The notes beneath the pieces were generated by a model. That model was not told the origin of the DNA. It worked only from the letters and a program-made list of their open reading frames with translations, and did no database searches. Shown here piece after piece: positions 26,318 through 35,681 of a stretch of 64,000 nucleotides of DNA (within the stretch, counting starts at the first letter, position 1; every line of letters starts with the position of its first letter). The translations under genes were made by a program, and so were the position numbers. The DNA comes from QAMX01 sp964448855 (GTDB lineage: Bacteria; Bacillota; Clostridia; Oscillospirales; QAMX01): the NCBI GenBank assembly GCA_964448855.1, contig CAYUXI010000012.1, positions 12,692 through 76,691 of the forward strand. Direction: 5' to 3'.

Positions 26318-28942
26318 ATGAGTAAAAAGTTTGTCTACATGTTCTGTGAGGGTTCCGGCGATATGCGGGAGCTGCTCGGCGGCAAGGGTGCAAACCTTGC
26401 GGAGATGATGAATCTCGGAATGCCTGTTCCAAACGGTTTTACAATTACCACGGAAGCCTGCACCGACTATTACGCAAACAACGAATCCATCAGCGATGAA
26501 ATTCAGGCGCAGATTTACGAATATCTGGAGCGGATGGAGAACGAATGCGGAAAGAAATTCGGTGATCCGGAGAACCCGCTGCTGGTCAGCGTGCGCAGTG
26601 GTGCACGTGCATCCATGCCGGGCATGATGGATACGATTCTGAACCTTGGCCTGAACGATGTTGTTGTCGAGGGTCTGGCCAAGCTGACCGGCAATCCGCG
26701 TTTTGCATATGACTCCTATCGCCGCTTTATTCAGATGTTCTCCGACGTTGTCATGGAGCTTCCGAAATCCACGTTCGAGAAGATCATTGACCAGGTCAAG
26801 GCCGAAAAAGGCGTTTCCTACGACAATGAGCTGGATGCCGATGATATGAAGAAGCTGGTGGTTCTCTTCAAGAACCATTACATCGCCGAAAAAGGCGTCC
26901 TGTTCCCGGAGGATCCGCGGGTTCAGCTGATGGAGGCGGTCAAGGCCGTTTTCCGTTCCTGGAACAACGAACGCGCCATCTACTATCGCCGCATGAACGA
27001 CATCCCGTCCTCCTGGGGTACGGCCGTCAACGTCCAGTCCATGGTCTTCGGCAACATGGGCGACGACAGCGGTACGGGTGTTGCCTTTACGCGCAACCCG
27101 GCCACCGGTGAAAAGAAGCTGTTCGGCGAATTCCTGATGAATGCACAGGGCGAAGACGTTGTCGCCGGTGTCCGCACACCGCAGACCATCGATCAGCTTT
27201 CCGTTGTCATGCCGGACATCTACCGCCAGTTTACGGAGATCTGCGCCCGTCTGGAAGAGCACTACCGCGATATGCAGGACATGGAGTTCACCATTGAAAA
27301 AGGCAAGCTCTATATGCTCCAGACCCGCAGCGGCAAGCGCACCGCGGCTGCCGCACTGAAAATCGCCGTCAGCTTGGTTGCGGAAGGAATGCTCACAAAA
27401 GAAGAAGCCATTCTCAAGGTCGAGCCGAAGCAGCTGGATACCCTGCTGCATCCGCAGTTTGACCCGATCGCACTGAAAGAAGATACGCCGGTTGCATCCG
27501 GTCTGCCGGCCTCGCCGGGCGCCGCCTGCGGTACCGTCGTCTTCAATGCCAAGGACGCCGTGGAAGCCGCCAAGGAAGGACGCAAGGTCGTTCTGGTTCG
27601 CCACGAAACCTCGCCGGAGGACATCGAAGGCATGGCCGCCGCTCAGGGCATCCTGACTGCACGCGGCGGTATGACCTCGCACGCGGCCGTTGTCGCCCGT
27701 GGTATGGGGCGCTGCTGCGTCGCCGGTTGTGGCGACGTCCACATCAACGAGGACGAGAAGTATTTTGTCGTCAAGGGTATGCGCATCAACGAAGGGGACG
27801 GCATCTCCATCGACGGCTCCACCGGTAAGGTCTATCTCAGCATCCTGCCGACCGTTGAAACCGCGATGAGCGGTGACTTCGCAACCTTCATGGGCTGGGC
27901 CGACGAAATCCGGACGCTGAAAATCCGCACCAACGCCGATACGCCGCGTGATGCCGCTGCCGCCCGGAAATACGGTGCTGAGGGCATTGGCCTCTGCCGG
28001 ACGGAGCATATGTTCTTCGACGCTGACCGGATTCCGGCCATCCGCGAAATGATCGTCGCCAAAACGCTGGATCAGCGGAAAAAGGCACTGGATAAGCTGC
28101 TGCCCATGCAGCGTGGCGACTTTGAAGCACTCTTCCGCACGATGAAGGGTCTGCCGGTCACCATTCGTCTCCTGGATCCGCCGCTGCACGAGTTCCTCCC
28201 GCAGTCCGACGAAGACATTCTGGCACTGGCGCAGGAAATGCGCCTCACCTTCTCTGAACTGAAGGCCACCATTGATTCGCTCCACGAAGCTAACCCGATG
28301 TTTGGTCACCGCGGCTGCCGTCTGGCCGTTTCCTTCCCGGAGATCGCAGAAATGCAGACCCGCGCCATCATCGAGGCCGCCATCAACGTTTCCAAGGAAG
28401 GCCTGCACGTCGTTCCGGAAATCATGATTCCGCTGGTCGGCGATGTCAGCGAATTGAAATATGTCAAGAAGACCGTCAGCCAGGTTGCGGATTCCATCAT
28501 TGCCGCCTCCGGTCTGCAGCTCACCTATCGCGTCGGTACGATGATCGAAGTGCCGCGTGCTGCGCTGACTGCGGATCAGATTGCCACCGAAGCAGAATTC
28601 TTCTCCTTCGGCACCAACGACCTGACGCAGATGACCTACGGCTTCTCCCGTGATGACGCCGGTAAGTTCCTCAACGACTACTATGAAAAGAAAGTCTTTG
28701 AATCCGATCCGTTTGCCCGTCTGGACACCGTCGGTGTCGGCAAGCTGATCGATATGGCGGCAACACTCGGCCGTTCCGTCCGCAGCGATATCAAGCTCGG
28801 TATCTGCGGCGAACACGGCGGTGATCCGTCCTCGATCGAATTCTGCCACAAAATCGGCCTGAACTATGTTTCCTGCTCGCCGTACCGTGTGCCGATCGCA
28901 CGGCTCGCCGCTGCACAGGCAGCTGTCAAATTCAAGGCGTAA
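26318..28942 (+). CDS. ppdK: Pyruvate, phosphate dikinase
   Basis: 874-residue enzyme interconverting pyruvate, ATP and phosphate with phosphoenolpyruvate, AMP and diphosphate; in anaerobes it often runs in the glycolytic direction. Order: N-terminal ATP-grasp nucleotide domain (LLGGKGANLAEMMNLGMPVP), the central phosphohistidine domain with GGMTSHAAVVARGMGRCC, whose His is the phosphorylated residue, and the C-terminal PEP/pyruvate TIM barrel with GLCRTEHMF and SFGTNDLTQMTYG. Full length. The ATG at 26318 has GGAG upstream and yields the family start KKFVYMFCEG. Confidence 0.97.
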   Translation: MSKKFVYMFCEGSGDMRELLGGKGANLAEMMNLGMPVPNGFTITTEACTDYYANNESISDEIQAQIYEYLERMENECGKKFGDPENPLLVSVRSGARASMPGMMDTILNLGLNDVVVEGLAKLTGNPRFAYDSYRRFIQMFSDVVMELPKSTFEKIIDQVKAEKGVSYDNELDADDMKKLVVLFKNHYIAEKGVLFPEDPRVQLMEAVKAVFRSWNNERAIYYRRMNDIPSSWGTAVNVQSMVFGNMGDDSGTGVAFTRNPATGEKKLFGEFLMNAQGEDVVAGVRTPQTIDQLSVVMPDIYRQFTEICARLEEHYRDMQDMEFTIEKGKLYMLQTRSGKRTAAAALKIAVSLVAEGMLTKEEAILKVEPKQLDTLLHPQFDPIALKEDTPVASGLPASPGAACGTVVFNAKDAVEAAKEGRKVVLVRHETSPEDIEGMAAAQGILTARGGMTSHAAVVARGMGRCCVAGCGDVHINEDEKYFVVKGMRINEGDGISIDGSTGKVYLSILPTVETAMSGDFATFMGWADEIRTLKIRTNADTPRDAAAARKYGAEGIGLCRTEHMFFDADRIPAIREMIVAKTLDQRKKALDKLLPMQRGDFEALFRTMKGLPVTIRLLDPPLHEFLPQSDEDILALAQEMRLTFSELKATIDSLHEANPMFGHRGCRLAVSFPEIAEMQTRAIIEAAINVSKEGLHVVPEIMIPLVGDVSELKYVKKTVSQVADSIIAASGLQLTYRVGTMIEVPRAALTADQIATEAEFFSFGTNDLTQMTYGFSRDDAGKFLNDYYEKKVFESDPFARLDTVGVGKLIDMAATLGRSVRSDIKLGICGEHGGDPSSIEFCHKIGLNYVSCSPYRVPIARLAAAQAAVKFKA

Positions 28943-28954
28943 CCTGACCTCTTA

Positions 28955-28991
28955 CAGACCTCAAAGTCTTCGGGCTTTGAGGTCTGTTTTT
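28955..28991 (+). terminator. Terminator of ppdK
   Basis: CAGACCTCAAAG and CTTTGAGGTCTG form a 12-bp stem with an 8-base loop, followed by TTTTT, 12 bases after the ppdK stop. Confidence 0.92.
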
Positions 28992-29132
28992 GTCGGTGCA
29001 GGTTCGCAGGCGGTCGGCAAACGCTGGTACGGTGTAGCTCCGTTTTGTGCGGTTTTCGAGCGTTGTATGATGGATGTATTTTTTGGAAGCACGGAGCTGT
29101 CCGGAAAATGGCAGCATTTTTTTGCAAATCGC

Positions 29133-29161
29133 TTGACGTGTCCGTTTGTTTACGATATAAT
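29133..29161 (+). promoter_or_regulatory. Promoter for the exported protein pair
   Basis: TTGACG (29133-29138), 17-base spacer, TATAAT (29156-29161). The remaining 28992-29132 shows nothing I can assign. Confidence 0.8.
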
Positions 29162-29223
29162 AAAGAAAAATTGGAAAGGTGCATCGTACACGGTGCGATT
29201 GCACCACGGGGAGTGTATGCAGA

Positions 29224-32205
29224 ATGCGTGTTCTTCGCAGGTTCAAGTGGCCCATCCTTTCCGTTGTCGTCCTTCTGGCGGCACTGATCGGGACGTTCCT
29301 TTTGCGGGCGCCGAAGCCCGTCTGGGACATTGCTGAGGCCGATTGGGTCGCTTTCACCGGGGATACCTTCCGGATTCCCGCAGCCACTGTCCAGGCCGGT
29401 CACAAAACGGTGAACGCTGTCGCTGTGCTCACCGCACCAGACGGAACGGTTCTGTCCGATCAGACGGTTCTGCTCCGTTCGTTCGGTTCGTACACCGTGA
29501 CGTATACGGCGACGGTCGGCCGCCATGTCTACACGGAAAGCCGCACGTTGACCGTTCGGGGCAGGACAGCCTTCGTTTCCTCCGCGCTGAGCAGTGTGAC
29601 CTACGGAACGTATGACGGCACGCAGACGCCCGGCCTTCTGGTGCATTTGGCACAGGGAGACACGCTGTATGTTTCGCAGGCGTTGGAGCTTGCGGAGGTC
29701 GATGCGTCCGAGTCGATTTTGGAGTGCTTTGCCACGCCGATGCAGAAAGGCGTCCTCGATTTCCGAAAATTGATTTTTACCTTCACCGACACGGAAAATC
29801 CGGACATTTTCTTCCGGGTTTCCGCGATGCAGTCGTCGGACGGCGACCAGTATCCATACACCTACTGTCTGGCCGGAGCCAACGGTCAGCCCATGGAGGG
29901 CTGGGAGGAATCGCACCAGAAGCTGCATATCAATAACGTGTGGGGCACGCCCGGCCAGCACTCCTTTTCCCTGCTATTTGCGCCCGGCATCGAGGAAAAA
30001 CCGGCGGACGCCATGCCCATTCGAATCGGCTACGACCCCGCCACTCGGCGCGTATACAGCAGCGGGCAGCTGGTGGCGGATTTTGATGACCCGTCTTTTT
30101 TCTATCAGCTCTGGGAGGGCTTGCCCAGTGGGAAGGCCTTTCTGTCCGTTTCCGCCGACCTGTATGTCTCCGAAACGGCGAATTTCTGCATTTCGAAGGT
30201 GCGCGGGCTCGATCTGACCGCTGAGGAATATGTGGATACAGACGGCCCGGACATTGCGCTGGATGCAGCGTTTGACGTGATGCCGCATGGCGAGGTGGGG
30301 CGCGCCTATCCGATTCCGGTCGCCTCTGCCCGCGACACCTATACCGGTTCGGCTGATGTCGCTGTCACCGTTCAACAGACAGACGGAGCGGCGAACGGTC
30401 GGACGCTTGCCATCACAGCCAATACCTTCACGCCGGATGTAGCCGGGACGTACCGCATCACGTACACCGCAGCCGACGCTGTCGGCAACGTCAGCCAGCT
30501 GACCCGAACGGTGGAGGCGGTTGATGAGCTGCCACCGCCGGAGCTCACCTTTGCAGAGGCGATGCCGTCCTCCGTCACGGTCGGGACAGTGCTGTCCCCC
30601 GCCATGTATCAGGCAGACACCCATGACAGCTTCACCACTGTGACTGTTTCGGCCACTCTGAACGGCAAGCCGTGTGAAATCAAAGACGGTCTGCGCCTGA
30701 CAGAAACCGGTCTCTTTGAGCTCACCTACACCGCCACCGATTACATCGGGCTGCAAAGTGTGACGCGTTTTGCGGTGGATGTACTGGTCAACGATGCGCC
30801 ATTCTTTCCGAATGAGCCGTCGCTCCCGCTCTTTCTGCTCAGTGGCTGTTCCTATGAGCTGCCCGAATGCGAGGCCTATGATTACCGGAGCGGTTCAGAA
30901 GAGCGCAAGCCCGCATCGCTCACGGTGACGCTGAACGGGGAAACCACCGCCTTATCGGCCGGTGCGTCGTGGACGCCGACGGTCGAGGAGGACGGACTAT
31001 TGGCAACCTTCTGCTACACCTGTGAGGGCGTTTCTCTGACCCGCGAGGTGCCGGTCGTCCTCGGCGCGTATCAGGACGGCGGGCGGGATCGGCTGCCGCT
31101 GAAAAATTATATCCGCGGAACGAACCTGACGGTCACAGGCAGCGCCTCCTATCTGACGCTGACGGCGGACGCACCAGACAGCCGTTGGGTATTTGCCAAC
31201 CAGCTTCTGGCCGAAGGAACCGGGCTGACGTTTTCCATTTCGCCCGAAACGGCCAATTTTGAATCGCTTTCCGTCCTGATGATCAATGCCGCAGACACCA
31301 CCCATCCGGTGGCCGCGAGCTTCCGTCAAAGCAACGGGCAGCTGCTTCTCAGCTGCGGCGGGGAAACGGTTGTCATCGCGGATTCGTTTGACGCGGAGAC
31401 GACGCTCACGCTGATATGTGAGAGCGACCGGACGCTGCTCGTTAACGGGCGTAGCTTTGAGCTGACAACCTGTACAGATGGTACACCGTTTGACGGCTTT
31501 GGCGAGTGGCTGTATTTGTCGATGGTCTGGGAGCAGGCCGCCCCCGGCAGTCAGGTTCGGCTTCATGCAGTGGACAACCAGCCCATGGGCAATCTGGCTT
31601 TTGACCGGATTCCGCCGCGTGTGGTTCTGCCCGGCGGTGTCACCGGTCTGGTGGCGCTGGGCGAAACCGTCACGCTGCCCGCCGCTCTGGTCGGCGATGT
31701 GCTGGACGCTAACGTCGTGTGTACGATGAGTGTCTGTGATCGAAACGGCGATTTTGTCACAGCCGTAGACGGCACACTTCTGAAGGATGCAGACCCCACG
31801 CGCAGCTATGAGCTGGTTTTGTCTCTCCCGGGAGCGTATCAGGTCACCTACAAATCGACGGAGGCGAATCGCTGTTCCCCCAACTTCGGCGTACAGACGC
31901 AGATTTTGCAGGTAGTGGATTTGTCAGCACCCGTGATCACGCCACAGCACAGCTTTCCCACGTCCGTTCCGGTCGGTTCGTGCATCATTCTGCCGGATGT
32001 GACCGTGACGGACGATCAGACGGCAGCAGAGGACATTCGATTGTTCCGCTATGTCGTCACGCCGGACGGGCAGCTGATCGAGCTGCCTTCAGACAGCAAC
32101 GCCGTCGTGGCCGAGCTGCCGGGCGTTTACGAAATCCGTTTGGTCGCCTATGATGCATTTGGAAATATCAGTCTGGTGCGCCACCCTGTCACGGTGGAGC
32201 CATAA
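29224..32205 (+). CDS. Large exported protein with Ig-like repeats
   Basis: 993 residues beginning MRVLRRFKWPILSVVVLLAA, a basic stretch plus one hydrophobic helix (about 9-27) that serves as an uncleaved anchor or signal peptide. At least five segments resemble DUF5011/bacterial Ig-like domains, for example YRITYTAADAVGNVSQLTR, FELTYTATDYIGLQSVTR, AYQVTYKSTEANRC and YEIRLVAYDAFGNISLVR. Between them, around 150-290 and 640-790, are long beta-rich regions that may be lectin-like jelly rolls. No catalytic motif and no LPxTG anchor were seen. The lipoprotein gene 13 bases downstream is probably co-transcribed. GGGGAG precedes the chosen ATG. Confidence 0.75.
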   Translation: MRVLRRFKWPILSVVVLLAALIGTFLLRAPKPVWDIAEADWVAFTGDTFRIPAATVQAGHKTVNAVAVLTAPDGTVLSDQTVLLRSFGSYTVTYTATVGRHVYTESRTLTVRGRTAFVSSALSSVTYGTYDGTQTPGLLVHLAQGDTLYVSQALELAEVDASESILECFATPMQKGVLDFRKLIFTFTDTENPDIFFRVSAMQSSDGDQYPYTYCLAGANGQPMEGWEESHQKLHINNVWGTPGQHSFSLLFAPGIEEKPADAMPIRIGYDPATRRVYSSGQLVADFDDPSFFYQLWEGLPSGKAFLSVSADLYVSETANFCISKVRGLDLTAEEYVDTDGPDIALDAAFDVMPHGEVGRAYPIPVASARDTYTGSADVAVTVQQTDGAANGRTLAITANTFTPDVAGTYRITYTAADAVGNVSQLTRTVEAVDELPPPELTFAEAMPSSVTVGTVLSPAMYQADTHDSFTTVTVSATLNGKPCEIKDGLRLTETGLFELTYTATDYIGLQSVTRFAVDVLVNDAPFFPNEPSLPLFLLSGCSYELPECEAYDYRSGSEERKPASLTVTLNGETTALSAGASWTPTVEEDGLLATFCYTCEGVSLTREVPVVLGAYQDGGRDRLPLKNYIRGTNLTVTGSASYLTLTADAPDSRWVFANQLLAEGTGLTFSISPETANFESLSVLMINAADTTHPVAASFRQSNGQLLLSCGGETVVIADSFDAETTLTLICESDRTLLVNGRSFELTTCTDGTPFDGFGEWLYLSMVWEQAAPGSQVRLHAVDNQPMGNLAFDRIPPRVVLPGGVTGLVALGETVTLPAALVGDVLDANVVCTMSVCDRNGDFVTAVDGTLLKDADPTRSYELVLSLPGAYQVTYKSTEANRCSPNFGVQTQILQVVDLSAPVITPQHSFPTSVPVGSCIILPDVTVTDDQTAAEDIRLFRYVVTPDGQLIELPSDSNAVVAELPGVYEIRLVAYDAFGNISLVRHPVTVEP

Positions 32206-32218
32206 GGAGGTTTTTTAT

Positions 32219-34198
32219 ATGAATTGGAAACGCCTGTCCGGTCTGCTGGTATCGCTGAGTATGCTGCTCTGCGGATGCAGCCCCGTCACACCCGCAGCAC
32301 CCGCCGCCGACCCGCTCCCTGAAAACACGGATGCGCGCCATCCGCTGTCGCCGACGGCTCCGCATCTGATAGACAACGTGCTGCATCAGGTATCCGTTAC
32401 ACCTGCAGACCGCCCGTTTGTCACGGACGGCTCCTCTGCATACAGCATTGTCGTCGGCTCCGGCTCTGAAAATGCGAAGGCCGCTGCGCTGATTCAGCAG
32501 CACATTTTTCAGGTTTCCGGTGTTTCGCTGCCGGTGATTGCCGACAGCAGCACCGTCACATACACCGCCGACAGCCGGTTCATTGTCCTGAATGGCCCGG
32601 AGGTCTTCCGGCAGGCTGGATTCACCATGCCGGAGGTCGATCTCGGGCTGACTGGCTACGTCATCCGCTCCGTTGACAACAGTGTCCTGATTGCTACCGC
32701 GTCCGAGGCCGGTGCGCAGAAGGGTGCCATTGCGTTTTTGCATCACGCCATCGGCTATGAAATGTATGCAGAGGACACTGTGGCCTACAGCAATCACGCG
32801 GAAACGCTGCCGGATTTTGCAATCGCGGAGCGGCCGGACTTTGAATATTATTATCAGAGCAACTACGTCAGCCAGGAAGCGGCCTACGGCATGAATTTTT
32901 CCACCGACCTGTTCATTCCGATCGCCGGTGCATGGTGTCACAACAGTCTGGACTGTCTGCCGATGGAGCAGTATGCGGACGCGCATCCTTCCTGGTATTC
33001 GACGGAGGGCAACGAGCTCTGCTACACAGCGCACGGGGATGCGGCGGAGTGGGAGCTCATGGTGCAACAGGCAGCTGAACGCGTGCTGGAAGCGGCCAAC
33101 GCCTGTCCGGATCGCCCGTTCCTCGCCCTGACCATCGAAGACCACGATACAATCTGCGGCTGTGCGGCCTGTGAACAGGTCCGCGCCGATTATCACGGCG
33201 CCAATTCCGCCGCCTGCATCCGGTTCATCAACGCCGTCAACCGTCTGGTGCAGGATGCGCTGGCGGAGCAGGCCAAGGCTGACGGCACAGAGAAACGCGC
33301 ACTCCGTCTGCTGTTCTTCGCATACCGTCAGATGGAGCAGCCGCCGGTGGAATGGGTGGACGATCATTGGGAGCCGATGGACGAGTCCGTTGTCTGCGAT
33401 GAAACCGTCGGCGTGTACCTTGCACCGATCACCGCCTGCTACAGCCATTCCTTCTACGACGAGGTCAATGCACCGGCTCGCGACGTTTTGGAGGGCTGGA
33501 GCGTCCTGACCGACAATATGTGTCTCTGGCTGTATGAAACCAGCTACACGAACTATCTGTTCCCGCTGAACTCCTATGATACGATGCTGGAAACCTACCG
33601 GTTCTCCAGACAGAATCACGCCGTCTTCCTCTATCCGGAGGGGCAGCACAATCAGGGAAACGTCACCTGCTTCGGAAAGCTCAAGGAATACTTCAATGCG
33701 CGGGCGCTGTTTTCGGTGAATGACAGCTTTGCAGCCATCGCGGACGATTTCTTTGCGCATTATTTTCAGGAGGCCGCCGCGCCGATGCGCCGGTATTTTG
33801 ACGAGCTGCAAATTCACCTGCGCGATTTGGAAAGCACATGGCCTGAAATCGACGGGACGATTTACAATTGGCTGTGCGATACCAAATACTGGCCGATTGG
33901 CACGCTGCGCCACTGGATGGATTTGCTGAACGAGGCCTATGCCGCCATTGAGCCGCTTGCGTCTGAAAATCCGGAGCGGTATCAGACGCTCAAAAAGCAC
34001 ATCGATCTGGAGAGCATCTTCCCGCGCTTTGCCATTTGCCAGCTGTACGGCGATTGCTACACGAGTGCGGAGCTGCGCACCATGCGTGAAGCGCTGCAAA
34101 AGGACTGTGAAACACTTTCCGTGACGATGTTCAGCGAAGGGCGACCGATGAACGAAATCTTCACCGAATGGGGGCTGGCCGGGAAAGGGCTGATCTGA
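32219..34198 (+). CDS. DUF4838-family lipoprotein
   Basis: 659 residues. The N-terminus MNWKRLSGLLVSLSMLLCGC is a lipoprotein signal peptide with lipobox LCGC, placing it on the outer face of the membrane. The first 180 residues look like the alpha/beta domain found before glycosidase barrels (IVVGSGSENAKAAALIQQH, GAQKGAIAFLHHAIGYEMY), and the central part with LALTIEDHDTICGCAACEQV matches DUF4838, a family near carbohydrate-active enzymes. The ribosome site AAGGAGG is ideal. It is encoded directly after the Ig-repeat protein; I infer a shared role in binding or degrading an external glycan, with no proven activity. Confidence 0.82.
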   Translation: MNWKRLSGLLVSLSMLLCGCSPVTPAAPAADPLPENTDARHPLSPTAPHLIDNVLHQVSVTPADRPFVTDGSSAYSIVVGSGSENAKAAALIQQHIFQVSGVSLPVIADSSTVTYTADSRFIVLNGPEVFRQAGFTMPEVDLGLTGYVIRSVDNSVLIATASEAGAQKGAIAFLHHAIGYEMYAEDTVAYSNHAETLPDFAIAERPDFEYYYQSNYVSQEAAYGMNFSTDLFIPIAGAWCHNSLDCLPMEQYADAHPSWYSTEGNELCYTAHGDAAEWELMVQQAAERVLEAANACPDRPFLALTIEDHDTICGCAACEQVRADYHGANSAACIRFINAVNRLVQDALAEQAKADGTEKRALRLLFFAYRQMEQPPVEWVDDHWEPMDESVVCDETVGVYLAPITACYSHSFYDEVNAPARDVLEGWSVLTDNMCLWLYETSYTNYLFPLNSYDTMLETYRFSRQNHAVFLYPEGQHNQGNVTCFGKLKEYFNARALFSVNDSFAAIADDFFAHYFQEAAAPMRRYFDELQIHLRDLESTWPEIDGTIYNWLCDTKYWPIGTLRHWMDLLNEAYAAIEPLASENPERYQTLKKHIDLESIFPRFAICQLYGDCYTSAELRTMREALQKDCETLSVTMFSEGRPMNEIFTEWGLAGKGLI

Positions 34199-34240
34199 TC
34201 GCAGGCCGGTGCTTCTGTGAACGCGGTTTGTCGGGAGCGG

Positions 34241-34269
34241 TTGACATTTGCCTGTCCGGCGAGTATAAT
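34241..34269 (+). promoter_or_regulatory. Perfect-consensus promoter for trkA-trkH
   Basis: TTGACA (34241-34246), 17-base spacer, TATAAT (34264-34269). Full match to the sigma-A consensus, suggesting strong constitutive transcription. Confidence 0.9.
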
Positions 34270-34319
34270 AGGCATAACGTTTCTACCAACGGCATTTGCC
34301 GTCATTATGGAGGTTCCTC

Positions 34320-35675
34320 TTGAAAATTGTCATCATTGGTGACGGGAAGGTCGGATTTGCTCTGGCCGATCAGCTTTCCCGCGAGAAACATGATATTACT
34401 GTGATTGATTCCAATCTCGATAACCTGAAAAACCTGATGGACGTGCTGGATGTGCTTGTGATTCACGGGAACGGTGCCAGTCTGTCCGTGCAGAAGGAGG
34501 CCGGGGTGGATCGGGCTGATCTGCTGATTGCCGCCACCTCCGCGGATGAGCTGAACATTCTGGCCTGTCTTGTCGGCAGAAAGCTCGGCGCTGGGAAGAC
34601 CATTGCGCGGATTCGAAATCCGGAATACGCCGACCAGCTGATTGAGATGAAGGAGGAGCTCGGTCTCTCCATGACCGTCAATCCGGAGCTGGCCGCAGCG
34701 ACGGAGATGTCGCGCCGTCTCCGCTTCCCAAACGCATTGAATATCGACTTTTTTGCCAAGGGTCGAATTGAGCTGATCGAATTCCGCATTCCGGACGGCA
34801 GTGAGCTGGACGGCATGGCGCTGATGTCGATTTATGAGAAGTTCAAGATTCGGGTGCTGATTTGTGCCGTTCAGCGCGGCGAGGAAATTTTCATCCCGGA
34901 CGGCTCCTTCCGGCTGCAGGCTGGAGATCATATCACGATCACCTCTTCCCCGCTGGAAATCAGCCTGTTCCTCAAGGCCATCGGCATCGTCCAGCAGAAG
35001 GTTCGCTCGGTCTTTATCATCGGCGGCGGGCGCACCAGCTATTATCTGGCTCGGCAGCTCTGCGAAATGGGCATGGAGGTCAAGATTTTGGATGCGGATG
35101 CCGGTCGCTGCCGCGAATTGTCGGATATGCTGCCGCAGGCCATCATTCTGAACGGCCGCGCCAACGATCAGGAGCTGTTGCAGTCTGAAAACATTGACGA
35201 CACGGATGTCCTGGTCGCGGCCTCAGACTCGGACGAGATGAATCTGCTGATTTCTCTCTTTGGCCAGACGCGAAACATCCCCAAGATTTTCACGAAGGTC
35301 GAACGGACGGACATTCTGGATATGTACGGCAACATCTGCGCCGGAACCATCGTTTCGCCCCGTCAGCTGATTGCAAATGACATCATCCGCTTTGTCCGTG
35401 CGCTGTCCAATTCCACCGGCAGCAGTGTGGAAACGCTGCACCGCATCGTGAATGGCCGCGTTGAGGCGCTTGAATTCCGCGTGCGCGCCAAGGCCGGTCT
35501 GACCGGGATTCCGCTGCGCGATCTGCCCATCCGCCGCGGCATCCTGCTGGCGATCATTCATCGCGGCGGGCGTGTCATCATCCCCGGCGGGAACGATATG
35601 CTCTGCGAAGGAGACAGCGTCGTTCTCATCACCATGGAACAGAATCTGACAGACCTGTCGGATATTTTGAGGTGA
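34320..35675 (+). CDS. trkA: Trk potassium uptake regulatory subunit TrkA
   Basis: 451-residue cytosolic gating subunit of the Trk potassium transporter. It has two RCK repeats, each an NAD-binding half followed by a RCK-C half: the first opens KIVIIGDGKVGFALADQL with acidic VIDSN, the second SVFIIGGGRTSYYLARQL with ILDADAG. The start is the TTG at 34320, with GGAGG six bases upstream; an ATG eight codons earlier lies upstream of that site. trkH starts seven bases after its stop. Confidence 0.94.
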   Translation: MKIVIIGDGKVGFALADQLSREKHDITVIDSNLDNLKNLMDVLDVLVIHGNGASLSVQKEAGVDRADLLIAATSADELNILACLVGRKLGAGKTIARIRNPEYADQLIEMKEELGLSMTVNPELAAATEMSRRLRFPNALNIDFFAKGRIELIEFRIPDGSELDGMALMSIYEKFKIRVLICAVQRGEEIFIPDGSFRLQAGDHITITSSPLEISLFLKAIGIVQQKVRSVFIIGGGRTSYYLARQLCEMGMEVKILDADAGRCRELSDMLPQAIILNGRANDQELLQSENIDDTDVLVAASDSDEMNLLISLFGQTRNIPKIFTKVERTDILDMYGNICAGTIVSPRQLIANDIIRFVRALSNSTGSSVETLHRIVNGRVEALEFRVRAKAGLTGIPLRDLPIRRGILLAIIHRGGRVIIPGGNDMLCEGDSVVLITMEQNLTDLSDILR

Positions 35676-35681
35676 GGGCAC

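Noticed and set aside
26171..28849. 892-codon minus-strand frame opposite ppdK
   Set aside because: Mirror of a strongly coding gene with high GC at third positions; no ribosome site and no recognisable domain.
28943..29223. Short frames between ppdK and the Ig-repeat gene
   Set aside because: They span the ppdK terminator and the next promoter; the region is explained by these signals.
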